Assembly: GCA_036872755.1 (NCBI GenBank)
Contig: JAVHNS010000002.1
Location: forward strand, 4,399,928 to 4,463,927
DNA from: Orbilia blumenaviensis
Taxonomy: Eukaryota; Ascomycota; Orbiliomycetes; Orbiliales; Orbiliaceae
DNA length: 64,000 nt
Direction of reading: 5' to 3'
In this document: positions 24,416-36,474 of the stretch, in pieces
Layout of the letters: each line of letters begins with the position of its first letter
Position numbering within the stretch: the stretch's first letter is position 1
The notes under the pieces: generated by a model
What the model saw: the letters and a program-made list of their open reading frames with translations, nothing else
Databases searched by the model: none
Told to the model about the DNA's origin: nothing
Program-made: the position numbers and the translations under genes

Positions 24416-24959
24416 CAAATTGCCACAGAGGGCAGGAATTCAGGTACCAAAGCAGGACATCAATTCTAGCGCCAAGATCGCGATCTGCACAATGCCTAGG
24501 ACCTAGTTATCACCTGCTAGCATTTCAGATCAGGTAAAGTCAACCTCAATGCCCTTAGCCAAGTCCAGCGGGAGGTCCTGTAGGCCAATAATTAATTAGC
24601 GTCAGCCACCATCTCGTTTGAGCCCACTTAATTCGATTCTGTTTTTAGTCATCCACCGCCAAGCGACGTTCAAGGGTCTTGGGTGGTTAGGATGACGTAG
24701 GCTTCCTGCATCGAAATGTTGATCGGCGACACTTTTGAAGGAATGATACAGGGACGCATGCACGAGAATAACAGTTCTACGGGTTGTTGTATGCCGGCGC
24801 TGTGAATATTGGTACTTTCCGCGCGCATGCCTGATGAAGAATGCCCGCTTCCGTATCTAAGTTTCCTTTCGTAGACAGGGAGAATGCGCACGGACAAGCT
24901 TGGGTTTAGTTCATTAGAGGCTTCATCTCACCGAATCTTGATGTCGAGGCATGTGCTTT

Positions 24960-25010
24960 ACGAGAGAGAGACCTAGCGGCCTGGCCATAGTTAATCCGAG
25001 GGTCTCTCGT
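24960..25010. repeat. Imperfect inverted repeat
   Basis: ACGAGAGAGAGACC at 24960-24973 pairs with GGTCTCTCGT at 25001-25010 if two or more bases are bulged. Confidence 0.5.
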
Positions 25011-26460
25011 AATAATTACTTATGAATATGTCTCTTAGCTCAGGGTGTCACCAGTCCTCCTCCTCGCTGGCCCCCCGATTATTATTTTTTATGGTTAGCC
25101 GTTTGAATAGTAGTTGTTCGATGATGTAGATTTATAATTGGAATTGGGAAGCTAGATATCAATTATCGTCGCATTAGATGCCAAAAATATTGCAGATACT
25201 AGTACTGTTGCGTTTTCTGGGTCGTCTATCAGACGCAAGTCGGCCTTAAACCAGTCATAACAACAATGAAGCACAGTTGATTCAAACCGTCCTGTCCGGA
25301 TAATTATAATAATAGAAGAAGTTACCTTCTGGGATCAAGAGAAAGCATATTAAATTTCCAGCAGGCCCCGAGTTTTGGGGAAAGTGTGACAATATCTTGG
25401 TTATATATCTGATAGACGACAGACTTCCGGCCAAAACATGGTCGGAAGATTGAGGAGGTATACTGGTAGGAGCGGCTTTAATCTAATTAGGCCTATATGT
25501 GGAAATATTAACTAATATTAGATACCGAAACTTTCACTCTCGTAGGTATGGTCTGCGCTGGAAAGGCCATTTCTTTTTAATATGGTTTAAGTCTCGGTAC
25601 GATTATTGTAATTCGAATTTTGAAGTATACGGGAGATCTAGAGTTTCGGCGCAATTGCGCAATATGTTATTTTTATCTCGATTTATAAGTACGCGTTATG
25701 ATACCAGTGCTAAATTACTTTGCTAACTATCATCCAATTTTGTATCAACATTACCTGAATTTCTAGCATAGTACACGAGCAAGTTGTTTGTAGTTACCTT
25801 GACTAAGTACCATACTATACCAGCCATACTTAGGCGAATCAATTCCCCTATATATATATCGAGATTCTAAGTTAAGAGTGCGATACAATCGGGTAGAGGT
25901 TTAATCGTTGGAGGTGCTAGTGAAATCTTACGACAGGTAGCTTGGTGTATAGATGTATCAACATATCAACAACATATAGAGGTCAATTACACTGAACTAG
26001 GGTCTTCTTGATCCATATGAAAGCGAACAGCATGTTTTCTATGCATATGCTGACGTTCCACTTGTACTTGGTGCATTCCAGGTCCATGTGCCGGAACAGC
26101 TGGGCTGGTGGCGGTGGTAACGTTGTTGTTGGTGTTGTTGTTGCTGCTGACTATTGCATTCGCCAAGTGGAAGAAGCTGGGCGGCTTTCGTTTGGTTTGC
26201 CAGCCTTGACACCTTGCCTTGCCTCCGTTTCTTCTGTCAGCTTCCCGACCTTGCGCTAACCATCGTTCATCCACCCGCCACCCTCCATCATCCGTCTACC
26301 TTCAACTTCCTCTTCCTTCCTCCCTTCCACCATCACACCGTCTCAGATTCAAACTCTTTGCATTCTCCTCCCCTTGTCGCTCTACTGTGGACTAGCCCTG
26401 ATATTTTCGAATAGCGAAATCCGTCTCGCTGAACGCACAAACTACGTCTACCAGCCAGCC

Positions 26461-28855
26461 ATGGCTGGGCGTCTCACCAACCCGAGCGGCCATGCGCCCC
26501 CATACCCAGTAACTCCTCCCGCGACTCCAACACCAGCGTATTCAAACTATTTCCAGCCTGGTGCTCCGTCCTCATCATCGTTACCTTCTCAGGCCCCTCC
26601 TCCCCGACCACCTAAATTACCCCACTTACCAGCCAACGACAATCATCCTAATGGTTCGAATTTGCCGCCTCTACCCCCTCGCGAACATGCATCTATACAG
26701 AATGACCACGGGCGGCAAGAAAGGCCCAGCAATATTTCTTCCCGAGTTAATCAAAATCCGGCTTCGAGTTCTCTCCCTCGGATACCTCAACTACCCCCGC
26801 CCTCAGAGGACCTTCCCCGAAGGAGGTCTGACGAACAAAGGTGGGCTGGCCCTCCACCTCAAATCCCGCCCCCAACTTCATTTCTTCCTCCAAGAACAGA
26901 CGATTCCCCACCTGTTCCACCACCAAAATCCCCGCCTCACAATCCAATTCACGACTTGCCAAGCAATGCCAAACCTCAAACGAGCTTAGTTAGCTTGCCG
27001 ACCGATGAAGTCAGAAGGCAGAGGCCGCGCAGGGAATCAAAAAGTGTCAAAGGAAAAGCGCACCTTGGCGAGATGGAGCGATTGAGAAGATCAAAGAATG
27101 CGACAAGATCCAGACTTAGGATACTTTCCCTCGGTAAGATCTTGCCCCTCATTACTTTGCTTCCATAACCGCCAACTAGTAGTTGCTAATACTCATTGAT
27201 TAGATGGGGGTGGAATCCGCGGATACTCCACGTTGCTCCTTCTCGAAGCTCTCATGCATGATATTTTTGTCGAAATCCACGGTCGCGCTCCGCGAAGAGG
27301 CGAAGAGGTTACAAAGCCATGTGAGGTTTTTGACCTTATTGGCGGAACTGGCACCGGTGGTCTAATAGCTATCATGCTTGGTCGCTTACGTATGTCGGTC
27401 CAGACCTGCAAAGATGTTTATACCCGCATGACCCGCTACGTTTTTGAGACGGATAAACGATTCGTTGGGATTCCATATGGCGAGACATTATACAAGGCCT
27501 CTAAATTGGAAAGAGCGATTCGGACCGTGGTTTACGAAAGAACGAAGGATGACCATCTTGATTTAAATATGGAAATGAATTCAGAGGACGAAGACTGGGA
27601 TTTGGAGCCAAGTGGTGGCCACTACGATGACGACGAAAAGGACTTAGAACGACGCATGAGTATAATGGGAAGAACGGATAGCATAAAGGCAATTGCAGAA
27701 GCCAGTCGGATCAGCGCAGCAGGCGAGAGGAGGAATCTTCGTTATGGGAATGCCGAAGCATTGATGCATGATAAGAGAAAAGGTAGATGCAAAACGTAGG
27801 TCCAATTCCCTAGATCCGGGCTGCGTAAACCTCAGTGCTAACCTCCTTTAAGCATGGTGACGGCTGTCTACAAAGGTTCGTCTAGCGATTCAACGGCCGC
27901 AATCTTCCGAACGTACTCATCGGGCGTCGAGTCAATGTCATATCCCGATTGTCGAATTTGGCAAGCTGGTCGTGCCACGTGTGCCACTCTTGCAGCTTTT
28001 AAATCGATCCGTATCAACCAAGACGTATTTCTAGACGAGGGGACGGGGCGATATAACCCGACACCTACTATCCTCGAGGAGGCCTGTATCAACGAATGGC
28101 CAGGCAGGGAAGTCGGCCTTATTGTCTCTCTTGGGACCGGAAAACGCCCCGAGGGGGCGCGGGAAGGCGATAACAAAGTTCAATGGTGGGAAAATCTTGG
28201 CACAAGTCTGGACCAATTCACACAAGCCAGAAGGCGATTGATGATGAAAATCGACTACTGCGAGACGACCCATCAGTATGTTCTCAATGAGGAATTGACG
28301 AGATACGGGATCAGTAAAAACAGATATTTCAGATTCAATGTGGATGCAGGCGTCGGCGAGGTTGCTCTAAATGAATGGTCCCGATTGAGCGAGGTCAGCA
28401 CTGCCACTAGAGTCTACCTTGCGGGGCCGGAAGTTGGGGCCGACCTGAAAGAGTGCGCAAGGCGAATGGCTAAACTCACGAGGGACAAATGGAAGAAGAA
28501 AATCGCCGCAGATGGCGGCATCATGGCCGAGGAGAAGAAAGGTACGATGGTGGGACCAGATGGCTCTGCGCTGGAGGTGAAAGCCACTAGCACTGGTGCT
28601 ATTCCTGCAGTTTATTACGAGATGCCAGGTGATGTTCCAGCTCTCCCAGCAACCGCTTCGATTATGAGTCCACCCCCTCGTGAACAACGACCAGAGGACA
28701 TTGAGTTACAGAACCAGCAACTCGAACAAATGTTTGCTCCTGTGGAAATGCCAGCGGCACCACGAGTTCCGGCCATCCGTATTACGCCTCCTAGTGTAAA
28801 GAAGCCAAACGGAAGGAATCCTAGGGTAGAGATGCCCGGTAATATACCGGAATAG
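26461..28855 (+). CDS. Patatin-like phospholipase-domain protein with Gly at the serine position
   Basis: Exons 26461-27133, 27204-27795 and 27853-28855 join in phases 1 and 2 to 755 residues. Residues 1 to about 190 are a disordered Pro/Ser-rich leader with many PPPxP runs. The patatin fold begins at DGGGIRGYS (225-233), the oxyanion-hole motif restored by the first splice. The nucleophile elbow reads GGTGTGGLIAIMLG: residue 274, where patatins carry the catalytic Ser (GTSTGG), is Gly (GGC, 27350-27352). The dyad Asp is likely in VFLDEGTGRYNPTP. The second splice gives GRCKTMVTAVYKG. An acidic insert (SEDEDWDLEP) interrupts the domain. The tail is Pro-rich. Patatins hydrolyse acyl ester bonds of lipids; this one may lack activity unless the fungal subfamily uses another residue. 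The ATG at 26461 follows a TTG-only extension. Confidence 0.9.
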
Positions 28856-30430
28856 CATCGTTTATCAAATACTAGAAGTGTGGATCGTTATATTTTTTTG
28901 TTTGTTTTTCTTTCCATTTTCTCGTTTATCGGAGTGTTAGGCGTATCCTTTCGATTCATGGCCTGGTTTACGATTGATCTAGTTTTGCGGGTATGATACC
29001 CATCCGGGACGGGTCTGGTTGCTCTGGCGCACTTTTTTAAACAATAAGCCTCATTTCCCCAGCTTCTGTCGCAGCCTTGCTGGGATGCTTGTTATTCATG
29101 TTATGTGAATCTTATTACCTTTGGATGTTATAACGAATACTTGAGTGTTAATATGGTGGATACTTTTGTATTGTACTAATGCGATACGGTCTATGAACCA
29201 AAACTTCCTAATCCCCTTCTATAAAGCCACCTTACCAAGTCACAGTTAAACCCCCAACTTTCACCGCGTTATATTAGACTAGTAATCATAAATAGTTCAA
29301 CCTTGTCACAATTGAAATAATAGCAATATCAATACGAATGATAAAGATCCTAGGGGTCGAGTGCTGCAGGATGGGAGCCTGCTTTGCCAAAATTAGCCAA
29401 CAAACAGTCAGAATGAACGATATTCGAGCAGACGCTTGATGCTGGTGTTGGCTCACGGATAGACCCAACGTGGCCAACATATTTATGCCAACCTTGTGAG
29501 GTTATTGCTTACGGCACAGAATTGCTTTGCTTTCGAATGCAACGGCGTGAAAAGCAATTGGACAATCTCAATAGAAAGGCTATGCGAACGTAATTACGTG
29601 GTATGAAACGACTGCAACCCCCTGTGCTCATAAAATTAAGTTAGTAGCGATGTGGGCTGTTTTGCCATGCTGTTAAACTCAAGATTTTGTATTTAGAAAT
29701 CCTTTAGATCGTGGAAGGGCATTTAGGGTTGGACTTTCCTTTGGAAATCATGATACCAACCTCCTACTCGGCCTTATCTTATCGGGAAAGAAGTCCAAAG
29801 AAATTAGATTCAATAGATACCCTCTCCTTAACGATACTGGTATCCCCGGTTGACAAATATTAATCACGTATTGAGCACTTAGAAGAGATTTACACGCTTG
29901 TGTCATATGAATCTTCCAATAGTTTCGCACATGTCGCCTACCGCCGCCGCAGTTGACATAACCTCATTAGAAAAAATTTAAATTCCCAGCGGAAAGCCTC
30001 GGTAACTGGTCTCTTTATCCAGTATTCGCGATGAACTTAGTGGTAGCTCTGCGGATACAGCATTGGGGGGTGATGCTGGGGGGATTTGGGTTTAGAGAAA
30101 AGATTTTAGGCCGGGTAGATATATCATTCAAAACATCGCTAGGGTGGGGAATAAATGTGTAATAGAAACTAACATAGATTTGTCTAGACTACAGAAATCC
30201 AGGCCCTTGTCAATTGGTTGGACGACGGATTCAAATACATCAATTTACTGGAGCCGTGTGAGTGGTTAAACATAAAATTGTGCGAAACTGGCTCAAGGGA
30301 AATAACGGGTATCCCCATTGTGAGACTCCCCAAGATCATTAACGTAATCGGCAGCTTTACATGGATATATATTGGGTGTATAAAATGAAAATATGTAACA
30401 ATGCTGATAGGATCGTCGGTGACTACATAG
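28856..30430. other. Intergenic, nothing recognised
   Basis: 1.6 kb with only scattered ORFs of about 60 codons. Confidence 0.6.
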
Positions 30431-30445
30431 CTGACATCTGGAAAT

Positions 30446-31078
30446 TTGGAATCAGGTGAGCGTGAGACTCGACAGCTTACCGTGACCCCATTGCAACCGC
30501 ACCAGCGAGCTATCCGAGCTGGTGTGCCGAACCCGGTCCAGCATGGGCAATCATTTGATTGCCATGATCATGGGAACAACTCGATGACTGGAGCTTTATA
30601 CGGGGATATTCTTCCAGCCGTTGAAGTAATTGATGCGTTCCCGGTCAACTCGAAATGCATGGCCTTGCCTACTGGTTGTTTTCTGCAGTCTTGCTATGGC
30701 ACTGCTGGCATATTTCTCTGCAACAGAAGCTCTGAGAACGTTAATATCAACTGTTCTTACATCGCTAAAATTGCGAAGGAAATCTTCACGAACTATATCA
30801 GTCGGCATCAGGACCAGGTGGTTCGGTTGGATTTTTGCAGAAGAGAAAAGCCGCCAATTGATGAACTAGAGAGGCCATTGATAGATGGACCTAAGGGGCA
30901 AGAATATACCGGAAATAGCTTTAGAAAGATCGAGTTTGCGACTGAGGGTGGGGATGACATGTGGAGTCTGCAGATTAATAGGACTTGGAGTTGTTATGAG
31001 AAGCAGAACGCCCCACGGGAGTTTGAGGACGGATTTATTCAACTTGGGAGCTGGGGCGGGTTAGTTTATAGGGCTTAA
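30446..31078 (+). CDS. Small cysteine-containing protein or 3' exon, 5' end unresolved
   Basis: An open frame of about 210 codons (open from 30431) ends at TAA 31076-31078. It has no ATG before 30584; TTG opens it at 30446. A CAG at 30474-30476 could be the acceptor for an upstream exon, but I could not find a matching ATG exon. Cysteines are regularly placed (FDCHDHG, SKCMALPTGCFLQSC, FLCN, NCSYIA, FCRRE, WSCYE) and two N-glycosylation sequons are present. The pattern SCYGTAGIFLCN...IAKIAKEIF resembles small secreted proteins of ascomycetes. I cannot name a family. It may be a complete short gene, the last exon of a secreted protein, or a remnant. Confidence 0.5.
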   Translation: MESGERETRQLTVTPLQPHQRAIRAGVPNPVQHGQSFDCHDHGNNSMTGALYGDILPAVEVIDAFPVNSKCMALPTGCFLQSCYGTAGIFLCNRSSENVNINCSYIAKIAKEIFTNYISRHQDQVVRLDFCRREKPPIDELERPLIDGPKGQEYTGNSFRKIEFATEGGDDMWSLQINRTWSCYEKQNAPREFEDGFIQLGSWGGLVYRA

Positions 31079-33007
31079 CTTTTCTGTGTGGTTTTATTGC
31101 ACCGGGGTACCCGTATTTGAGATTGTTCTTTAACATTCTTGTTTCGCAAATTCGATGTTGATCAATTTAGCTAGACCCATAAGCTCTTTAATAGTAGTCA
31201 CTAAATATATTAACTGCAATCCGCATTCTCAGTATACATAGTAACTGGCTACTGTGGGATGTGGTCGGGGATAAGTGATCCGAAATTTAGTCGTGACTAA
31301 ATACCCCGGATCGTTCTAGAGCGGCCGAAATCGTACTCGAGGCAGTCGATATACTAATATTAATATAAATACCTATATATGTTAGATAGTATGGTTTGGC
31401 GACTAATAGCTCATACATTTATTTCGAACAGTTCTATATATAATAACATCACAAATTTAAGATTGTATCGAAGCTATACTGCAGCTCAAAGAACTTCAAC
31501 CTAATCCCTTAAGCTAAAATAGCTAAGCTACCAAAGCTAATTATTAGTCTTGTGGTCTCAGCACTGTTGTCGTAATGAAATTGCTGTGATGTGCTCAAAT
31601 ATTGCAAATGGCGGCGCGATCGAGGGATTGTTTCGTTCTGTGGCCCCTCTAATTGGTACCAACAGCAAACGGTGCTTCGGCCAAGTCTAACCTAGTGATA
31701 CAATTAATGCATATAATATTATGTGCGTATTATCCAAAACTCTAGCGGCCTAAGTCTGTCTAGATGTTAAGTATTTAATTACCACAGTTGATATCCCACG
31801 GGCTCACTGACTTGATATGGGTGTTTCATAGCCCAACGTGAGGGCGTGCGAAAACCTTTGCTCTTCGTCTTCCTACAGATCTAGCCCTTTTATTCTTGCA
31901 AAAACAAGCTTTACGACGCTGCAGGACGAATTATATCGGTTGGCACTAGGTATTTTAGGTTTCTAGCTGCAATATTAGTTTAGGTCTCTTGCAGCTAATG
32001 ACGCGGCCTTGCTCAACCCAAAATTGGTTCCTTCAACACTTAGTTATAAACTCATTGATAAGATCTCGGGGTCTAGTAAGTGCAGCTAGGTTGTGGCCCA
32101 ATGACAGCTGCCTGCTTGTAAATTTTATAGGACGAGGGCGAGTCTAGAACCCGGGCCATTTGTTTTTCCCGATTCTAACGTTAACAATGTTGGGCAAGAT
32201 CACTTAGGTCCATCGCCCTTTTGTCCACCTTGATATTTGGATTCCTCGAAGAGCGATCGATTGGTGAATATTGGGCTAACTAGGAAGTCTGCTTCGTGGA
32301 GTCGCCGTAGATACAAATTTAGTCGGCGCAGATTTGGACCTCTGGTTACGAAATCAGTAGGACGCGTCACCAAAGCCCATGACATTTGGTCTCCTCAATT
32401 TGCAATTTGCGGGGGTGCCACGACTCTCGGCTCCCCTTGCCAAATCCTCGGGGTCCCTTTGTTGGAACACGAGGAACGGCGGGGCTATGGAATACCATGG
32501 ACGAAGCTTGGTGTTTGGGGCTTCTCGGGTTTCGGCATGCATCGAGATAAAGTTGGCCCCTGTCTAGCGTAGAGTACTCGTCATCCCTCTCGGATTCCTT
32601 CCTCTTTCCCTCGCACCCAAACGACGATTTGGATGGCCGTAAGAATTCGAAGCGCGGCATTCTTTGCCTCTTGGAATATAATCGCCCTGTTATTTCATTC
32701 CGCCCCAACCTTCTCTTCCCTCCTCTTGATTTTATGGTTTTAATATAACAATTTCCTCGACATGCTCTCCTACGCCTGTTCCCCAGAACCGAGCGTTTGG
32801 GTATCCCAGTAGCCGGGATTGTTGGTACCTCTCCAATCACAACATCTAGAATCTACTTCGTTGCAGTCCTCCTAAAAAGCGATTTGATTCCTGGCTGCCT
32901 CGTTTTTTTCTTCGGACCCTGCCTACCGTTATCTATTACTAGCGACCAATGCCGTACCTACTATCAGCGATATCTCTGGTCTTCTTTTTGGCGGAAGCGG
33001 TAAAACG
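31079..33007. other. Intergenic, nothing recognised
   Basis: 1.9 kb. The left half is AT-rich. The right half (32200-32900) is more balanced in composition and has overlapping ORFs on both strands (32237-32572 plus, 32367-32840 minus) without motifs. It probably holds the promoter and leader of the aspartyl protease. Confidence 0.55.
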
Positions 33008-34885
33008 ATGAACTTCGTGGCGGATGCTCTCGCAACACCTATTCGGCCTGTTGGTCGATTGATGGCCCTGGTTGTGTTCCTGTTCCTTTCCCAGGCAGCC
33101 TTGGCGATCGCGATTAGGCCGGCGGTAACCCCGATCCAGTTCCAGAAATATGGTCCGCGAACTTCTGGGAGGCATCGACCACGCTCGTTAAAGCGGGATA
33201 GCGCTTTCGAATATAGGTTGTCGGCACTAGAAAGGAGCCTTGAAGGACAGCAGTTAGAAACAAGAGATGATGACAACACTTCTAACGATCTTCCCGATGA
33301 TATTGTCCACCAACTCCTTGAGAATAAGGTAATCTGCTATGCATATTGCTAAGATATGTCCCTACATAGATATGGATGTTGAATATCCGATATGGTTTTA
33401 GGGTATTCTCTACCTCGCCAACGTCTCTGTCGGCACACCAGCACAGTCGATGCAACTGCAGATTGATACCGCCAGTTCTGATATCTGGGTCCTTTCCGAG
33501 TCGATAGCCGCTTGCCATGGCCCTGCTGATTACGACTTGTGGAATACCGATTGCAGCTTCGGGTCATGTAGGTTATTCAGGAACCGACATTGCATGCTAC
33601 GCGCACCTAACTTTTTCTAACGCACTTTCTTCCTGGCTATTTCTTTTTCTGCCATATTAGTTAATCGGGATGCTTCATCGACCTTTAAACTCTTGGGACA
33701 GGACCGGTTTGGTATACTATACGCAGACGGCACTGGGGCCGAGGGTGATTATGCCGAAGATACATTTACAGTGGGTGGAGCGACAGTGGAAGGAATGCAA
33801 ATTGGAGTTGCGACAACAGCAAATTTATCATATGGTATCTTGGGAGTTGGGTTTGAAGCAGATCAAGCGAGCAATTCACCGGGAGGAATGGGAATCTATC
33901 CTAGTCTCTTAGGAGAAATGGTTGCGCAAGGGTTAATAAAATCGAAGGCGTTTAGCCTTTGGCTAGACGATTTCGGTATGTAATCTCCACGATTATGAAG
34001 AGGATCCACACTCACAAAACTCACTCTATAGCTTCGGATACAGGCTCGATATTGTTTGGTGGAATCGACAGCGAAAGATTCACAGGGGAGCTTACAAGCA
34101 TACCTATCGAAGTTGCACACGGTCAGAAGGACCCCCTTGCCTTTGCCATCCCCCTTACAGCGGTTGCATTTTCCAACGGGAGGTCACATGTCAATTTTAC
34201 CTCCAAATACCTTCCGGCAACCGTTATCCTGGATTCTGGAAGCAGCCTCACCTTCCTCCCTCATCCAATAGCGTGGTCACTGGCAAATCAAACCGGTGCG
34301 AAGCTATCTCACCAATTAAACCTTTACATCATTGATTGTAACTACCCAACGGAAAACGTGTATGTCGAATACATGTTTTCATATATTTTAACAATTCGAG
34401 TTCCAATGAAGGAGTTGATTCTACCATTGACGCAGTATTCAGGCGGTATGGCAAAAAATACGGATGGGTCAGATATCTGTGCTCTAGGGATAGCAAGTTC
34501 CCCAAAGGAAACTGTCTGCCTTTTTGGTGATACATTTTTGAGATCAGGTGAGTCTAGATTTGAAAATGTTATGTGGCAACTTTACTCGACGGCCTGCTAA
34601 CCTTTCAATCCCGCAGCATACGTGGTGTACGACCTTGACAATGCAAGAGTGGCTATGGCGCAAACGAACTTCGATCCCGTTGGGCAGAATATCGTTGAAA
34701 TTGGGATAGGGGAGAACAGTGTACCGTCTGTGGGAACCAGCGCTATGACAATAATGGCAACAAATACCATTGATGTTACATCTGGTAGGCAGACGGGAAC
34801 AAAGAATTCCGGTGTGGTATCCATAGTTCCTCTGGAAGCGTGGAAGTATATGGTATCGTTGGTGATAATTTGGGTAATTGAATAA
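33008..34885 (+). CDS. Yapsin-like GPI-anchored aspartyl protease (A1)
   Basis: Pepsin-type endopeptidase expected at the cell surface. Five exons (33008-33328, 33402-33567, 33661-33975, 34032-34547, 34617-34885) join with closing phases to 528 residues. There is an internal signal anchor (MALVVFLFLSQAALAI, about 19-34) and a propeptide with KR at about 62-63. The first catalytic loop is QIDTASSDIWVLS (DTA rather than DTG), the flap is ILYADGTGAEGDYAED, the second catalytic loop is VILDSGSSLTFLP, and the C-terminal lobe shows CLFGDTFLRSAYVVYDLDN, restored by the last splice. The final residues are hydrophobic (YMVSLVIIWVIE), a possible though short GPI signal. The DTA variant is known in yapsin/OpsB-type enzymes. 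High confidence. Confidence 0.94.
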
Positions 34886-35584
34886 CTAAAGGTAGCTTAA
34901 GGGTCTATGTAGCCGAGGCCCAAGCCGCCAGAGATATCTAGATATCTTGACGCCACGACTTTTAACGAATATAGACGGAGGCGTTTTTTAAACAAAACTT
35001 AGACAGGCAAATATACTGGTATTCGTTTTAAGGCCGCTGAGAAAGTTAGGCATTACTGTGTGCGTGCACGTACATAATTTAATCTACCTAAAAATGATTA
35101 TTAGATAACATCAGGATTCTTGAATAATAGCCGTCAGCGTGGGATGGTGCTACACCGCCAAGCCGATGATGCCATCGAGATCCACCCACTTGATCCCGCG
35201 CTAAGCTTCAGTTCTTGCATATGGGATTTAGTTTGGCGAATTTCGGCCAAAACTTAATTCGTCTGGTCAAATCGGGAGCACCGGCAATGTTGCTTGAGTG
35301 CGAATTTTTTTAAAACAGGAGCTCTGATAGTGAATTTCTTACCTGGCACGTCGCGGAGGTTGGTTTACAAGAGCCCTTTCCCCTATAAAATCAGCATGCC
35401 CCAGCGCCGCCACTGCCCTGACGACGCCCGATTCCGAATATCAATATTAATATATTAACCCACAACACAAAGCAACCCGTGGACCCTAGCTATTGTTCAG
35501 CACTGGCAGAAACACGCTTGTATTGCGATAAATAAATTGAGGCGATATTCCTATTCCGAGAGTGCAGGTGCGCAGTAACCATCG
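34886..35584. other. Intergenic, nothing recognised
   Basis: AT-rich spacer between tandem plus-strand genes. Confidence 0.6.
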
Positions 35585-36474
35585 ATGGACCCAGAACTGT
35601 TTAAAGACGCCGAAGAAGGTCGTGACCAAGCTGTTTCCTCAACATCTGCTGGATTACTGCACCGTTTTCGTAAATACAACGCAACACAAATCGACAAAAC
35701 ATGGACGACCCTACCAGTGCTTGCGACAAGCTACGTTTCGGGATTAACCGACAGTGCGGCTTATAATGCGTGGAGTTGCTTCATTAGCATGCAAACAGGT
35801 ATGGCTACTATAGCTGTGGCGAGTTGGCAATGGTACTTATCACTCGTACGGTAGGGAATACGGTTTTCTTGGGACTTGGAGCCTCTCGGCAACCGGCCAG
35901 CAAACCATTCGGCTGGTTGAGTTCACTCTTGTCGATCGGGTGTTTTATGCTTGGTGTAGCTACGATATCATTCTGTAGCCGAAAAGCAGGCGCAACGCTC
36001 AGGGGGACGTTAGTGGCCTCGTTCTTCTTTCAGGCGACCCTGATCGTTGTCGCTGCCTCGCTGGTTGAAGGGGGAGTTGTCCCTATTCCTGGGCGTGAGG
36101 AGCTGGAGCATGCTTCTGGGCCTAGTCCTTTTTATCACATCTCGCTGCTTCCACTAGCTTTCCTCGCCTTCCAAGCCGCCGGTCAGATCGTCGTTTCGAG
36201 GTCATTCGGACATAATCATATCCCATCTATTGTGTTAACAAGCTTATATTCGGACTTGGTCGCCGATCCTTTATTTTTCCAGCCGGTAAATATTAAGAGA
36301 AATGAAAGAATTGCCAGCGCCATTCTAATCTTGACTGGGGCAATTAGTGGTGGTTGGATCATGAGAGAATCTAGTATGGCAGCGGTATTGTGGTTTGCCG
36401 CTGCTATCAAGTATGCTATCACGCTGGGGTTTATCGTATGGCCATCAGAGAGAGGGGAAGCCCCTTACCAATAA
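35585..36474 (+). CDS. DUF1275 (YoaK-like) membrane protein
   Basis: Exons 35585-35798 and 35855-36474 join in phase 1 (56 bp intron) to 277 residues. The family signature is assembled across the splice: SYVSGLTDSAAYNAWSCFISMQTGNTVFLGLG, the usual aspartate-containing first helix followed by the TGN motif. Further helices are evident (LSSLLSIGCFMLGVATISF, GTLVASFFFQATLIVVAASL, LLPLAFLAFQAAGQIVVSR, SAILILTGAISGGWI, AAVLWFAAAIKYAITLGFIV), about six in total. Molecular role is unknown for the family; transport is often assumed. The ATG at 35585 is the first in frame and precedes an acidic cytosolic N-terminus. Confidence 0.9.

Larger units (their letters stand above)
22512..26460. other. Gene-poor region with several inverted repeats
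   Basis: Almost 4 kb. Short ORFs on both strands near 23270-23740 overlap and lack ATG starts or motifs. Three inverted repeats cluster at 24121-24157, 24301-24415 and 24960-25010. The last 200 bases are C/T-rich leader sequence of the patatin gene. Confidence 0.6.

Noticed and set aside
32237..32840. ORFs on both strands (111 and 157 codons)
   Set aside because: Overlap each other and carry no recognisable domain; likely chance openness in sequence of balanced composition.
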